Assembly: GCF_001465795.2 (NCBI RefSeq)
Contig: NZ_CP013659.2
Span: forward strand, 3,406,501-3,470,500
Reading direction: 5' to 3'
Source: Planococcus rifietoensis
GTDB taxonomy: Bacteria; Bacillota; Bacilli; Bacillales_A; Planococcaceae
DNA length: 64,000 nt
Position numbers and translations under genes: made by a program
Shown: positions 18,926 to 27,455 of the stretch, one piece after another
Position numbering within the stretch: the stretch's first letter is position 1
Layout: each line of letters begins with the position of its first letter
The notes under the pieces: model-generated
The model's input: only the letters and a program-made list of their open reading frames with translations
The model's database searches: none
What the model was told of the DNA's origin: nothing

Positions 18926-19366
18926 ATGGAGATGCGCATTGATGCAGCAAGGCCTAGGCCTTCGGAACAACCCAATACAGCAATTGCCAAACCGCCAGGC
19001 GGCGCATTTGCAGAGGCCATGAAACAGTCACGGACTGAGCTGAGGCGGGATGCGCTCACGCCGTTACTCGCGAATGTCGAAAAGAGCGGAAAACGCCTCG
19101 CAGAACACCGGACTCTGCAGAATTTGGTTGCGTATAAACAATCCATTAAGCAATTTCTCGGGGAATCGCTTCGCCACGGACTTCAACTGAGCGACCAAGC
19201 TGCGTCCGGTTTTGGGGAAGGGGCGCCGCCTCAACAAATCGTAAAGGTCATCGACGAAAAAGTGATTGCGCTTCAGGATCAATTATTAGATAATGAAGTG
19301 GAATATATTGGCATACTGGAAACGGTAGGGGAAATAAAAGGCTTGCTGCTCAATTTATATATGTAA
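18926..19366 (+). CDS. YaaR family protein (DUF327)
   Basis: A 146-residue protein of the size and appearance of B. subtilis YaaR (DUF327), whose function is unknown. The recognisable part is the C-terminal helical region from KRLAEHRTLQNLVAYKQSIK to the tail IGEIKGLLLNL-like end (EIKGLLLNLYM). Two ATGs lie 6 bases apart; the first, 8 bases after AGGTGGG, is used. In B. subtilis yaaR is far from the flagellar genes; here it continues the sigD transcript, which suggests a motility or late-flagellar link. Confidence 0.8.
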   Translation: MEMRIDAARPRPSEQPNTAIAKPPGGAFAEAMKQSRTELRRDALTPLLANVEKSGKRLAEHRTLQNLVAYKQSIKQFLGESLRHGLQLSDQAASGFGEGAPPQQIVKVIDEKVIALQDQLLDNEVEYIGILETVGEIKGLLLNLYM

Positions 19367-19392
19367 CAAGCTTGGGGGAAGGGAGAAACAAT

Positions 19393-19743
19393 GTGAGCGA
19401 TAACCGCAGGGAATTTTTTCGTGTGTCTTTTGTCCGCGCGATTACTGGAAAGGTAGGGCTTTCTGAAAAAGAAGAGGTTCTTGTAGATATTTCCAGTTTG
19501 AGTGCCGGAGGGCTTGTTTTTGAAGCCTATCTTGATTTCGCGCTGTATGAACAGGTCATCTGCAGCTTCGAATTGCTGGGCGAACCTTTCCAATTGGAAG
19601 GAAAAATTATCCGGAAAGTGGCCAAAGAGCATAATTTCGAATATGCTGTGCAATTCAATGCTGGCCAGCGTTCTGTATCAAAATTATTCCAGCAATTGAA
19701 TACATACCAAATCCGCAAAAGAAAAAGCGTGTTGAATGATTAA
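19393..19743 (+). CDS. PilZ domain protein, putative c-di-GMP receptor
   Basis: A 116-residue single-domain PilZ protein. The first c-di-GMP motif RxxxR is present as RREFFR near the N-terminus. The second motif, normally D/NxSxxG, appears in extended form DISSLSAGGL, so binding is plausible but not certain. PilZ proteins such as YcgR-type brakes slow flagellar motors when c-di-GMP is high; its position as last gene of the flagellar operon supports a motor or surface-transition role. GTG 19393 is chosen because GGGGGAAGGGAG lies 7 bases upstream; a TTG at 19372 would overlap that site. Confidence 0.82.
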   Translation: MSDNRREFFRVSFVRAITGKVGLSEKEEVLVDISSLSAGGLVFEAYLDFALYEQVICSFELLGEPFQLEGKIIRKVAKEHNFEYAVQFNAGQRSVSKLFQQLNTYQIRKRKSVLND

Positions 19744-19744
19744 A

Positions 19745-19768
19745 GGAAGGCTCCGGCCTTCTTTTTTT
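19745..19768 (+). terminator. Rho-independent terminator ending the flagellar operon
   Basis: GAAGG-CTCCGG-CCTTC stem followed by seven T, immediately after the PilZ stop codon. Confidence 0.85.
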
Positions 19769-19834
19769 CATGCAGGAATATAGATGTCTCGAATCGAAAG
19801 TAATGGAAGATGGATGAGGAGAGGGGATCGGAAA

Positions 19835-20593
19835 ATGCGGGCAGGTGAACATCTTCTGAATGTATGGCGGCGCTTTGACGGGTTGCCGATGGATAATTTG
19901 GTGAAGGCTTGGAATTACGAACGGGCTGGGTTGAAAAAGCAGCGCAGCGTCGAGCAAATGCGGGAGCATCGCGAAGCGTATGGGCTTGGCGGAAATTGCT
20001 TCGATTTGGCGCTTTGGCTGATTGCGGAATTCCGCGAGGCGGGAATCGAGGCCTATGCGGTCGGTTCGGAACTCAGCACAGAAGGAGCGCATGCAGCGGT
20101 ATTGGCACTTGATGACACGGGCAGGCGTTTTCTGTGTGATTTAGGGGACCAGTGGATACAGCCGATTTTAGTAGACTCACAAGATCCAGCTTTCTCGGAT
20201 GTCCCGCAATCAGGGTTTTTTCCAGGAGCGGACGTGCAGTTGTCGGCTGAGCCGGATGGCCTGACGATCATCTATCAACGTCCCGGCGGCAAATTGTCGG
20301 TGCAGAAGTATTCACTCGACCCAATCGGCGAAGAAGCCTTTTGGCAGGCAGCGGAATATTCGCAGCATCAGCTCGGCAAAACACCGCTCATCGAAGTCCG
20401 TGTCCCTTTCGAAGGTGAAATCGCCCATTGGGAATTCGACGATTGGCACAGCGAACTCAGCACGAGCAAGGGCTTGTTCAAAGAAGAGCCAGCCGCGTCC
20501 TTTGACGCATGGGTGGAGCGCATTCATGAGCGGTCAGGGTATGACCGCGATATAATAGAAGAAGCACTCGCATTTTACAAAAGCATGGACTGA
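19835..20593 (+). CDS. Arylamine N-acetyltransferase-like / transglutaminase-fold protein
   Basis: A 252-residue protein with a possible Cys-His-Asp triad in the order of the NAT family: C55 in GLGGNCFDLA, H86 in EGAHAAVLA and an aspartate in FLCDLGDQW (102 or 105). NATs transfer acetyl from acetyl-CoA to arylamines; distant members of the fold have other acyl-transfer or protease roles, so the substrate is unknown. ATG 19835 has GGAGAGGGG upstream; in-frame ATGs at 19784 and 19814 are alternatives, but the first lies close to the terminator of the previous operon. Confidence 0.6.
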   Translation: MRAGEHLLNVWRRFDGLPMDNLVKAWNYERAGLKKQRSVEQMREHREAYGLGGNCFDLALWLIAEFREAGIEAYAVGSELSTEGAHAAVLALDDTGRRFLCDLGDQWIQPILVDSQDPAFSDVPQSGFFPGADVQLSAEPDGLTIIYQRPGGKLSVQKYSLDPIGEEAFWQAAEYSQHQLGKTPLIEVRVPFEGEIAHWEFDDWHSELSTSKGLFKEEPAASFDAWVERIHERSGYDRDIIEEALAFYKSMD

Positions 20594-20620
20594 GCAAAGC
20601 AAGGCAAGGAGGCAAAACGC

Positions 20621-21091
20621 ATGAACACCAATTCATTACCGAAAGAAATCCAGACGGAGCGGCTGAAGCTGGTGCCGATCACAGAAGAACTGTACCGCAA
20701 TTTATACGGCAGCTACGAAATGGGCGCGCATATCAGCCTGCATTTGGATGATTTGAAACAAGATCAGCGGCTTTATGGCTGGGGTGCATGGATCGCTTTC
20801 GATAAATCCGGCGCGCCGGTTGGCGATATGGGGTTTAAAGGGCGCCCGGATAAAGCGGGAAAAGTGGAAATTGGCTACGGCGTCAAAGAGTTTTATCAAG
20901 GCAAGGGCTATGCCACGGAAGGCGTCCAAGGCTTAATCGATTGGGCTTTTTCATTTCCGGAAGTACGGGAAGTGACGGCGGAATGCTACGAAGACAATAT
21001 GCCGTCGATCCGTGTGCTCGAAAAACTGGGGTTTGAACGCACTGCGCAGTCGAAAGAATTGGTGTTTTGGAGATTGCGCGATGGCTATTGA
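20621..21091 (+). CDS. GNAT family N-acetyltransferase (RimJ/RimL type)
   Basis: The 156-residue product has the RimJ/RimL layout: TERLKLVPITEE at the start, then VEIGYGVKEFYQGKGYATEG, which includes the acetyl-CoA pyrophosphate loop (Q/RxxGxG/A as QGKGYA), and the C-terminal AECYEDNMPSIRVLEKLGFE block. It would acetylate an amine on a protein N-terminus or small molecule. AAGGAGG precedes the ATG. It overlaps the following Nudix gene by 11 bases, so the two are co-translated. Confidence 0.9.
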   Translation: MNTNSLPKEIQTERLKLVPITEELYRNLYGSYEMGAHISLHLDDLKQDQRLYGWGAWIAFDKSGAPVGDMGFKGRPDKAGKVEIGYGVKEFYQGKGYATEGVQGLIDWAFSFPEVREVTAECYEDNMPSIRVLEKLGFERTAQSKELVFWRLRDGY

Positions 21092-21710
21092 AAAAATTGC
21101 CTGCGTGACAGAAGATGGCGCGCTGACAGGCGTCGCGACGCGTGATGAAGTCCATCGGCAAGGTTTGTGGCACGAGACTTTTCATTGCTGGGTGGTCTCA
21201 AGAGAATTGGGCCGCACCCGAATTCACCTCCAGTTGAGAAGCCAGGATAAAGCAGATTTCCCGGGGCTTTTTGACATTACGGCAGCGGGCCATATTGCAG
21301 CGCATGAAACGATGAAAGATGGCGTGCGGGAAATCGAGGAAGAGCTCGGCCTCAAGCTTGCGTTTGAGCAATTGACGCCACTTGGTGTAGTGAACGACGA
21401 GATTTTGCTGCCTGGATTCACCGATCGCGAGCGGGCTTACATTCATTTATACGAGGGCACGCAAATCGATTTGGCGGATTATCGCCTGCAGCCGGAGGAA
21501 GTAGCGGGCATGGCGGCTGTCGATTTTCAGGCATTCTTTGAATTGTGCATGAAGCAAACGGAGACAATCGATGCCTTTGGGTTTATTGACACACAAGAAG
21601 GCAGGCAATCGTTCCAGCAAAAGCTCAGCTTGTCCGATTTTGTGCCGCATCAAACGGATTATTGGAAGCAAATGGCGATTCGCATCCGCCGGCAATTGAT
21701 GGATAGTTAA
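21081..21710 (+). CDS. Nudix hydrolase, IPP-isomerase-like group
   Basis: A 209-residue Nudix protein. The complete Nudix box GX5EX7REUXEEXGU is seen as GHIAAHETMKDGV followed by REIEEELGL. The surrounding pattern (DEVHRQGLWHETFHCWV before the box, an ERAYIHLYEG segment after it) matches the IPP isomerase-like Nudix subgroup, such as B. subtilis YfcD-type proteins; the true substrate is unknown. ATG 21081 has GGAG 8 bases upstream and starts inside the GNAT gene. Confidence 0.9.
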   Translation: MAIEKIACVTEDGALTGVATRDEVHRQGLWHETFHCWVVSRELGRTRIHLQLRSQDKADFPGLFDITAAGHIAAHETMKDGVREIEEELGLKLAFEQLTPLGVVNDEILLPGFTDRERAYIHLYEGTQIDLADYRLQPEEVAGMAAVDFQAFFELCMKQTETIDAFGFIDTQEGRQSFQQKLSLSDFVPHQTDYWKQMAIRIRRQLMDS

Positions 21711-21720
21711 ACAGAAAAAC

Positions 21721-21764
21721 AAAAAGCGCTTGTATGGAAAATTTCCATACAAGCGCTTTTTTTA
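21721..21764. terminator. Bidirectional terminator between Nudix gene and oxoproline operon
   Basis: AAAAAGCGCTTGTATGGAAA pairs perfectly with TTTCCATACAAGCGCTTTTT, with A- and T-tracts on both sides. It serves the convergent genes ending at 21710 (+) and 21770 (-). Confidence 0.93.
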
Positions 21765-21769
21765 GGTTT

Positions 21770-22552
21770 TCAAAACACGCTAAAATCTTCTGATTTCAAA
21801 TCAGTGATGAACATATGGCCTGGTGCATGGGTGATCATCAAGGAAGGCTTGCTTTCCATGGCGACAGCTTGAGGCGTCACACCACATGCCCAGAAGACCG
21901 GCACTTCTCCTGGCTTGATTTCCACCGCGTCACCGAAATCGGGCTTTGTGATGTCTTGGATGCCGATCGATTCGGGATTGCCGATGTGGACGGGCGCACC
22001 GTGGACGTTCGGGAAGCGGCTCGTCACTTGGACCGCGCGGACGATGTCTTGTTCTTTGATCGGGCGCATGCTGACGACGGTCGGGCCTTGGAAGCGGCCA
22101 GCTGGAACGGCAGGAATCGAAGTCTTGTACATCGGCACGTTGCAGCCTTGTTGCTGATGGCGCATCGGGATGCCGTTTTGCATCAGTGCTTCTTCGAATG
22201 TAAAGCTGCAGCCAAGCAGGAATGCGACCATGTCGTCAGTCCATAATGAGCGGATATCTGCCGTCTCTTCCGCCAATATGCCGTCCCGGTAGACACGGTA
22301 TTTAGGGATGTCAGTACGCAAGTCTGCAGTCGGTGCTGACAAGGCCGGAACGAATGAACCGGGTTCTGTGACATCGATGACCGGGCAGGATTTCGGGTTG
22401 CGCTGGCAGAACAGCAGGAACTCAAACGCCATGTCTTTCGGCAAAATGGCCAGATTCGTTTGAATGAATCCCGGGGCAAAGCCGGAAGTCGGTGCTTGAA
22501 ATTCCCCTTTTCGGATGGCGCTGCGCAGCTCTTCTGGAGATGTGAATTGCAT
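21770..22552 (-). CDS. Putative hydro-lyase, DUF1445 (YcsI-like)
   Basis: A 260-residue DUF1445 protein, the family of B. subtilis YcsI and of proteins annotated as D-glutamate cyclase-like hydro-lyases. Conserved stretches include GFAPGFIQTNLAILP near the N-terminus, CSFTFEEALMQNGIPMRH in the middle and PVFWACGVTPQAV near the end. It is the last gene of the oxoproline operon; a role in interconverting glutamate and 5-oxoproline fits the context but is inference. AAGGAGTG upstream of the ATG. Confidence 0.85.
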   Translation of the reverse strand: MQFTSPEELRSAIRKGEFQAPTSGFAPGFIQTNLAILPKDMAFEFLLFCQRNPKSCPVIDVTEPGSFVPALSAPTADLRTDIPKYRVYRDGILAEETADIRSLWTDDMVAFLLGCSFTFEEALMQNGIPMRHQQQGCNVPMYKTSIPAVPAGRFQGPTVVSMRPIKEQDIVRAVQVTSRFPNVHGAPVHIGNPESIGIQDITKPDFGDAVEIKPGEVPVFWACGVTPQAVAMESKPSLMITHAPGHMFITDLKSEDFSVF

Positions 22553-22566
22553 GTTTCAATCACTCC

Positions 22567-23772
22567 TTATTTAAATAATTGCGGGATGCCGTTCAACAGC
22601 GTGTAGCCGCCCATCCAGGACATGGCGATGACGATAACGACACCGAAGATTGTCATCCACAGTGGATGTTTGTAGTCGCCGACAATTTTCTTTTTGTGTG
22701 CGGCGATGAGCATGACGCCGAGTGCGATCGGCAAGATCAAGCCGTTGAGTGAGCCGACAAGTAGAAGGATCAAGACCGGGCGCCCGATGGAAATGAAGAC
22801 GATGGTCGAGATGACAATAAAGCCAATGGTCAAGTAGCGGTGATATTTCTCGAGTACCGGGCTGAACGAACGGATAAACGAAACGGATGTGTAAGCAGCG
22901 CCGACGACCGAAGTGACAGCGGCCGCCCACATGACGACACCGAAGATTTTGTAGCCGACATTGCCGGCAGCGAGCTGGAACACTGACGCTGGCGGATTGG
23001 ACGGATCGAGTGCAAGCCCTTGCGAGACGACACCGAGTACGGCAAGGAATAAGATGACGCGCATGATCGAAGCGACACCGATCGCGTAGATGGAACTTCT
23101 TGTCACTTGCGGCAAATGCCGTTTGCCGGTCATGCCGGCATCGATCAAGCGGTGGCCGCCGGCGAATGTGATATAGCCGCCGACCGTTCCGCCGACGAGC
23201 GTGACGATGGCGAAAATATCGATCGTGTCAGGTACGAAGGTTTTCGCAACGGCTTCACCGATAGGCGGTTGTGCCGTAATCATCACGTAAACAGTTAAGG
23301 CGATCATGACAAATCCGAGAATCTGGGCGAAGCGGTCCATGGCGCGTCCCGCTTCTTTGACCATGAAGATCCCGACGGCTAGCAAGCCGCTAAGACCGGC
23401 GCCGAGTTCCGGGGAAATGCCGAACAGCACATTCGTACCGAGCCCGGCACCGGCGATATTCCCGATATTGAAGGCAAGGCCGCCGATGACGACGAGAAAC
23501 GCCAGCACATAGCCAAGGCCTGGCAGCACATCATTGGCAATGTCTTGTGCGCGCTTGCCTGAAATGGCGATGATGCGCCAGATATTTGTTTGCGCACCGA
23601 TATCGATGATGATGGAAATGAGGATGACAAAACCGAATGAAGCCAATAAGGTTTCAGTGAAAACGGTCGTTTGGGTCAAGAACCCCGGCCCGATAGCAGA
23701 AGTTGCCATCAGGAAGGCAGCGCCGAGCAGCACGCTGCGATTGGTATTTTTCATCTTTTTGACATTGTTCAT
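22567..23772 (-). CDS. NRAMP-family transporter (YcsG-like)
   Basis: A 401-residue membrane protein with about eleven helices, belonging to the NRAMP/divalent-metal family as YcsG does. SAIGPGFLTQTTVF near the N-terminus takes the place of the metal-binding DPGN motif in helix 1, which is absent, so transport of manganese or iron is doubtful. Operon placement suggests uptake of 5-oxoproline or a related organic solute instead; that is inference. AAGGGGGT ribosome site before the ATG. Confidence 0.85.
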   Translation of the reverse strand: MNNVKKMKNTNRSVLLGAAFLMATSAIGPGFLTQTTVFTETLLASFGFVILISIIIDIGAQTNIWRIIAISGKRAQDIANDVLPGLGYVLAFLVVIGGLAFNIGNIAGAGLGTNVLFGISPELGAGLSGLLAVGIFMVKEAGRAMDRFAQILGFVMIALTVYVMITAQPPIGEAVAKTFVPDTIDIFAIVTLVGGTVGGYITFAGGHRLIDAGMTGKRHLPQVTRSSIYAIGVASIMRVILFLAVLGVVSQGLALDPSNPPASVFQLAAGNVGYKIFGVVMWAAAVTSVVGAAYTSVSFIRSFSPVLEKYHRYLTIGFIVISTIVFISIGRPVLILLLVGSLNGLILPIALGVMLIAAHKKKIVGDYKHPLWMTIFGVVIVIAMSWMGGYTLLNGIPQLFK

Positions 23773-23794
23773 GGAAGTACCCCCTTAGGCAGTG

Positions 23795-24565
23795 TTAAAC
23801 GATTTTTTGGATATGTTGGATATCGATTCCCGCCTCTTTCAAGGAGCTGGAAATATGCATGGCGAACTCTTTCGCGGTCTTGCCGTCGCCATGGATGCAG
23901 ATCGTTTCTGCTTTCAAAGAAGTTTCGGTGCCTTCTGTGTTGATGACTTTGTTTTCTTTGACCATGCGGATGACTTGCTCGATCGCAGCATCCGGGTCGG
24001 TGATGAGCGCATTGGGCTGGCTGCGCGGAGTGAGTGTGCCGTCGGGTTGATAAGTGCGGTCGGAAAACACTTCATTGGCAGTGCGCAGGCCGATCCGGTT
24101 TCCAGCTTTGATGATTTCACTGCCGGACAAGCCGAACAAAACCAATTCCGGATCGATTTTATAGACCGCTTCCGCGATTGCTTCGGATAACTTAGCATCG
24201 CCTGCCGCCATATTGTACATAGCGCCGTGAGCTTTGACGTGCTGCAATTTCCCGCCTTCTGCTTTGACGAAGCCGTAGAGCGCGCCGATCTGGTAGACAA
24301 CGAGGTCGTATACTTCCTGGGGCGATACAGCCATCTGGCGGCGCCCGAAGCCGGCAAGGTCCTGAAGCCCAGGATGTGCGCCGATGCCAACATTTTTCTC
24401 GAGTGCGAGCTTGACGGTTTCACGCATCGTCGCCGGGTCGCCCGCGTGAAAACCGCAGGCAATATTGGCGGACGTGACGTAATCAAGAATTACTTGGTCG
24501 TTTCCAAGTGTATACGTACCGAAGCTTTCGCCCATGTCACAGTTCAAATCTACTTGATGTTTCAT
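23795..24565 (-). CDS. pxpA: 5-oxoprolinase subunit A (LamB/YcsF family)
   Basis: PxpA is one of three subunits of prokaryotic ATP-dependent 5-oxoprolinase, which opens pyroglutamate to glutamate. The 256-residue product has the YcsF signatures [27 protein letters not shown] and [15 protein letters not shown]. The start at 24565 rather than the ATG 6 bases earlier is supported by GGAGGA 6 bases upstream and by a clean 4-base ATGA overlap with the pxpC stop. Confidence 0.95.
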   Translation of the reverse strand: MKHQVDLNCDMGESFGTYTLGNDQVILDYVTSANIACGFHAGDPATMRETVKLALEKNVGIGAHPGLQDLAGFGRRQMAVSPQEVYDLVVYQIGALYGFVKAEGGKLQHVKAHGAMYNMAAGDAKLSEAIAEAVYKIDPELVLFGLSGSEIIKAGNRIGLRTANEVFSDRTYQPDGTLTPRSQPNALITDPDAAIEQVIRMVKENKVINTEGTETSLKAETICIHGDGKTAKEFAMHISSSLKEAGIDIQHIQKIV

Positions 24566-25542
24566 GTCCATTCCTCCCGTTTCATTTGGATGGCAATCTT
24601 CAATTGGCGAATTTGTTGTTCTTGTTCGATATAAAGTTGTTGTGCATCATCCGCGGATATGTGGCGGAACTTCAGCGATTCGCCGGGTTTTAATTGGCTG
24701 ATCAGCGGCAAGTCGACCGATGCGACTTGGCCGATTTTCGGATAGCCGCCGGTCGTTTGGCGGTCGGCGAGCAAGACGATCGGGTTGCCGTCTGCCGGCA
24801 CTTGCACAGAGCCGAACGCGACTGCTTCCGAAATCAATTCTTCCTGCTTTTCGAGCGCCAGTTCAGGGCCTTCCAGGCGATAGCCCATTCGGTCTGAATT
24901 GGCAGAGACGGTGAAGGTTTCCTCGAATATGCGCAAGCGGCTCGCTTCATTAAAGAGTGCGTACTGCCGGCCTGGCATCATCCGGACAATCGGCTGCTCG
25001 TGGTAGCGGGCAGGGGGAATGAGCCAATCAGGCGTTTGGGCATTTTGGTTTTTCAAAGCATCTAGGCGCTGAGGCGAAATGGGTAAGGTCTTTAAACTGT
25101 CGCCATTTTTTAGCGCGCGTCCCTGGAAGCCGCCGATGCCTGCCCGTAAATAGGTCGAGTGGCTGTCCATGACGGCCGGAACGTCAAAACTGCCGGCTAC
25201 GGCCAAATAACTGCGGGCGCCGCGTTTCGGTTCGCCGAACGACAAGACGCTGCCTTTTGGGACGAAATGGCCGCGCCACATGGCCAGTGGTTCGCCGTTA
25301 AGCGAAGGGGACAAATCACCTCCGCAAATGGCGATGAAATGGTCGGCGTCGAACTCGATGATCGGCCCGGATAAGGCAATCTCCAAGGTCGGGGACGTTT
25401 CCGCGTTGCCCGCGAGCAAATTGGCGATGCGGTGGGCAAACGGGTCCATGACACCGCTTGCGATGACACCGTAGCGCTGGAAACCTGTTCGGCCGAGGTC
25501 CTGGACCGCTGTCTGGAGCCCGCTTTTACGAATGCTCAGCAT
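24562..25542 (-). CDS. pxpC: 5-oxoprolinase subunit C (KipA-like)
   Basis: A 326-residue PxpC/KipA (biotin-dependent carboxyltransferase-like) subunit. It has [19 protein letters not shown] near the start and [20 protein letters not shown] toward the end, both family hallmarks. With PxpB it is thought to phosphorylate or activate 5-oxoproline for ring opening by PxpA. The N-terminus overlaps pxpB by 17 bases and the stop overlaps pxpA by 4, so the three subunits are translationally coupled. Confidence 0.94.
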   Translation of the reverse strand: MLSIRKSGLQTAVQDLGRTGFQRYGVIASGVMDPFAHRIANLLAGNAETSPTLEIALSGPIIEFDADHFIAICGGDLSPSLNGEPLAMWRGHFVPKGSVLSFGEPKRGARSYLAVAGSFDVPAVMDSHSTYLRAGIGGFQGRALKNGDSLKTLPISPQRLDALKNQNAQTPDWLIPPARYHEQPIVRMMPGRQYALFNEASRLRIFEETFTVSANSDRMGYRLEGPELALEKQEELISEAVAFGSVQVPADGNPIVLLADRQTTGGYPKIGQVASVDLPLISQLKPGESLKFRHISADDAQQLYIEQEQQIRQLKIAIQMKREEWT

Positions 25543-26224
25543 CTAACTTCGCCTCCTGTTCACGGTATTCGGCTTCATCGATCTGCGTGAAGCGGATTTC
25601 ATCGCCTGCACGCAGCAAGCTCGGAATGTCCTGTTCCGGAACGAATAGGCGCAGCGGCGTCCGGCCGATCAATTGCCAGCCGCCCGGTGTTTCAATCGGA
25701 TAGACGCCGGTTTGCATGCCAGCGATTCCGACGGTGCGTTCCGGGATGCGCAAACGCGGCGACTTTCTGCGCGGTGCGGCAATTTTTTCGGACATGCCGC
25801 CGATGAACGGAAATCCCGGGGCGAAGCCGATCATGTGTACGCTATAGACGCCGGACGTGTGGATTTTGATGACTTCTTCTTCGGTGAGGCCGTTATGCTC
25901 CGCGACAAAGATGAGATCAGGGCCGAAATCACCGCCATAGCAAACCGGGATTTCGATTTGACGTGGTGTGGGTGCTTCGACCTCATCTAAATGAGCCGTT
26001 AGGAGCCGCAATTCCTGTTCAACTTCTGCTTGCCTGATCTGGCACGGGTCGTAAAAAACAGTTACTGTCGTGAATGCCGGGATGAATTCAACTAGCCAAT
26101 CCGGTGCTTGCTTTTCCAGAAGCGAGGACAGTTTGCGTACCGCTTGTTCCGACTCTTTATTGATGATGGTGCCGGTTTCGATGACCAGCGCCTGTTCACT
26201 GAGCGGGGAAAATGTGAATTCCAA
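25526..26224 (-). CDS. pxpB: 5-oxoprolinase subunit B (KipI-like)
   Basis: A 232-residue PxpB/KipI subunit. In B. subtilis KipI also inhibits the sporulation kinase KinA. Family blocks are VHMIGFAPGFPFIGGMSEKI and the adjacent PRRKSPRLRIPERTVGIAG, GVYPIETPGGWQLIGRTPLR. It is first in the operon; the start is TTG with GAGGTG five bases upstream. The B. subtilis order (ycsF-ycsG-ycsI-kipI-kipA-kipR) is rearranged here, and no kipR-like repressor gene is next to it. Confidence 0.94.
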   Translation of the reverse strand: MEFTFSPLSEQALVIETGTIINKESEQAVRKLSSLLEKQAPDWLVEFIPAFTTVTVFYDPCQIRQAEVEQELRLLTAHLDEVEAPTPRQIEIPVCYGGDFGPDLIFVAEHNGLTEEEVIKIHTSGVYSVHMIGFAPGFPFIGGMSEKIAAPRRKSPRLRIPERTVGIAGMQTGVYPIETPGGWQLIGRTPLRLFVPEQDIPSLLRAGDEIRFTQIDEAEYREQEAKLDAEHS

Positions 26225-26454
26225 AAGTTCACCTCATCTGCAGATTATTCTAAATACTTTAATAGTATAATGCTTTTCACTAGTGAATGAAAGTGGAGAA
26301 TAGTTGGAGTTTATCATCTTAATATAGTAAATAATCGTTGAAGTAAAAGAAATAACTAAATAGATAGGCTCAGCAAAAAGGATGATCGTGGAAATAGAGA
26401 GAAAGCGCTTCCGAAAATTATTTGAGAAATGCTATTAAAGTAATAGCATTCTGT
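26225..26454. promoter_or_regulatory. AT-rich upstream region of pxp operon with a cre-like AAGCGCTT site
   Basis: This region is upstream of pxpB (minus strand) and downstream of the binding-protein terminator. It is AT-rich and carries no open frame. AGAAAGCGCTTCCG around 26400-26413 matches the CcpA cre consensus at about 11 of 14 positions. No clear -35/-10 pair could be fixed with confidence. Confidence 0.35.
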
Positions 26455-26488
26455 AAAAAAAACCGATGGCCGCAGAAGCGGGCATCGG
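26455..26488 (-). terminator. Terminator of the binding-lipoprotein gene
   Basis: Read on the minus strand: CCGATG-C-CCGC-TTCT-GCGG-C-CATCGG followed by eight T. Confidence 0.9.
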
Positions 26489-26499
26489 GTCAGTAGAGC

Positions 26500-27345
26500 T
26501 TATTCTTCAATGTCGATTGGCTGTGTCACATCGGCGCCGTCAAAGAACTCAGCGGAAAGTTCAGCGATGGTGCCGTCTTCTAGCATTTCATCAATTGCTT
26601 TGTTGACGTTTTCGACCAGTTCATCGTTGCCTTTGTTCATGACCATGCCGCCTTCAGAAGGGCGGTATTTGATCGTCGGATGGATGACGATGTCGAGCTC
26701 CGGGAATGCTTCGATGGCAAGCGTCTGCAAATAATAATCGTTGAGGATGACATCGGTGCGGCCAATTGCCACATCGCGCAAATAGGTTTCGTTCGTTGCA
26801 TTGTCATACGTCACTTCTTCAGCGCCATAAGAACGGGCTGTTTCCATATAGACGGATGTCGAAGCGCCGGCTGCTTTTTTGCCTTCGAGATCTTCGAGCG
26901 TCTCGATGCCAGAAAGGTCGCCTTCGCGGACAATGGCGGTACCGTATGAATATTTGAACGGCGTGGAGAACACGAATTTCTCCTTGCGGTCTTCGTTGAT
27001 TTCGATATCGTTCGCTGCGATATCAACTTGGCCGGTCTGGACGGATGTCATCATCTCGTCAAATCCCATTTCAGAGAATTCCACGTCAAGTTCGAGGCGT
27101 TCAGCCATTTCGCGGACCACTTCAACTTCAAAGCCGGTCAATGCATCGGTGCCTTCCTCGCGGTACGAAGTCGGGTAAAGCGTGCCGGATGTCGCAACGG
27201 TCAATGTGCCTTGTTCTTGAATCTCATCCCACGCACTTGCAGTGTCAGCGGTTTCTTCGCTGTCACTGCCGCACGCGGACAAGGTAAGTGCTGCGGCTGC
27301 AGTGAGTGCGGCGACAGAAAACTTAGGTGTCATGATTTTATTCAA
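26500..27345 (-). CDS. Amino-acid-type ABC transporter substrate-binding lipoprotein (orphan)
   Basis: A 281-residue family 3 solute-binding protein. The N-terminus is a lipoprotein signal with lipobox LSAC-G. Next comes the periplasmic-binding fold: GTLTVATSGTLYPTSYRE, TGFEVEVVREMAERL, then the long middle segment DIAANDIEINEDRKEKFVFS typical of polar amino acid binders. I use TTG at 27345 because AGGAGGAG lies just upstream and MNKIMTPKFS makes a normal signal peptide; ATG 27333 is the alternative. No permease or ATPase is adjacent, so its partners must be elsewhere. Confidence 0.88.
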   Translation of the reverse strand: MNKIMTPKFSVAALTAAAALTLSACGSDSEETADTASAWDEIQEQGTLTVATSGTLYPTSYREEGTDALTGFEVEVVREMAERLELDVEFSEMGFDEMMTSVQTGQVDIAANDIEINEDRKEKFVFSTPFKYSYGTAIVREGDLSGIETLEDLEGKKAAGASTSVYMETARSYGAEEVTYDNATNETYLRDVAIGRTDVILNDYYLQTLAIEAFPELDIVIHPTIKYRPSEGGMVMNKGNDELVENVNKAIDEMLEDGTIAELSAEFFDGADVTQPIDIEE

Positions 27346-27455
27346 AAGAAGCTCCTCCTGTCTTGTCATACTTATGTAAAACATAGCATGAGAAGCGCTT
27401 TCAGGGAAGCTGAAATACTTCCGGAGATAAACACGGAATTATCTGATTTTTAAGT

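Noticed and set aside
22567..23772. Manganese or iron NRAMP importer
   Set aside because: The metal-binding DPGN motif is replaced, and the genes around it belong to 5-oxoproline metabolism.
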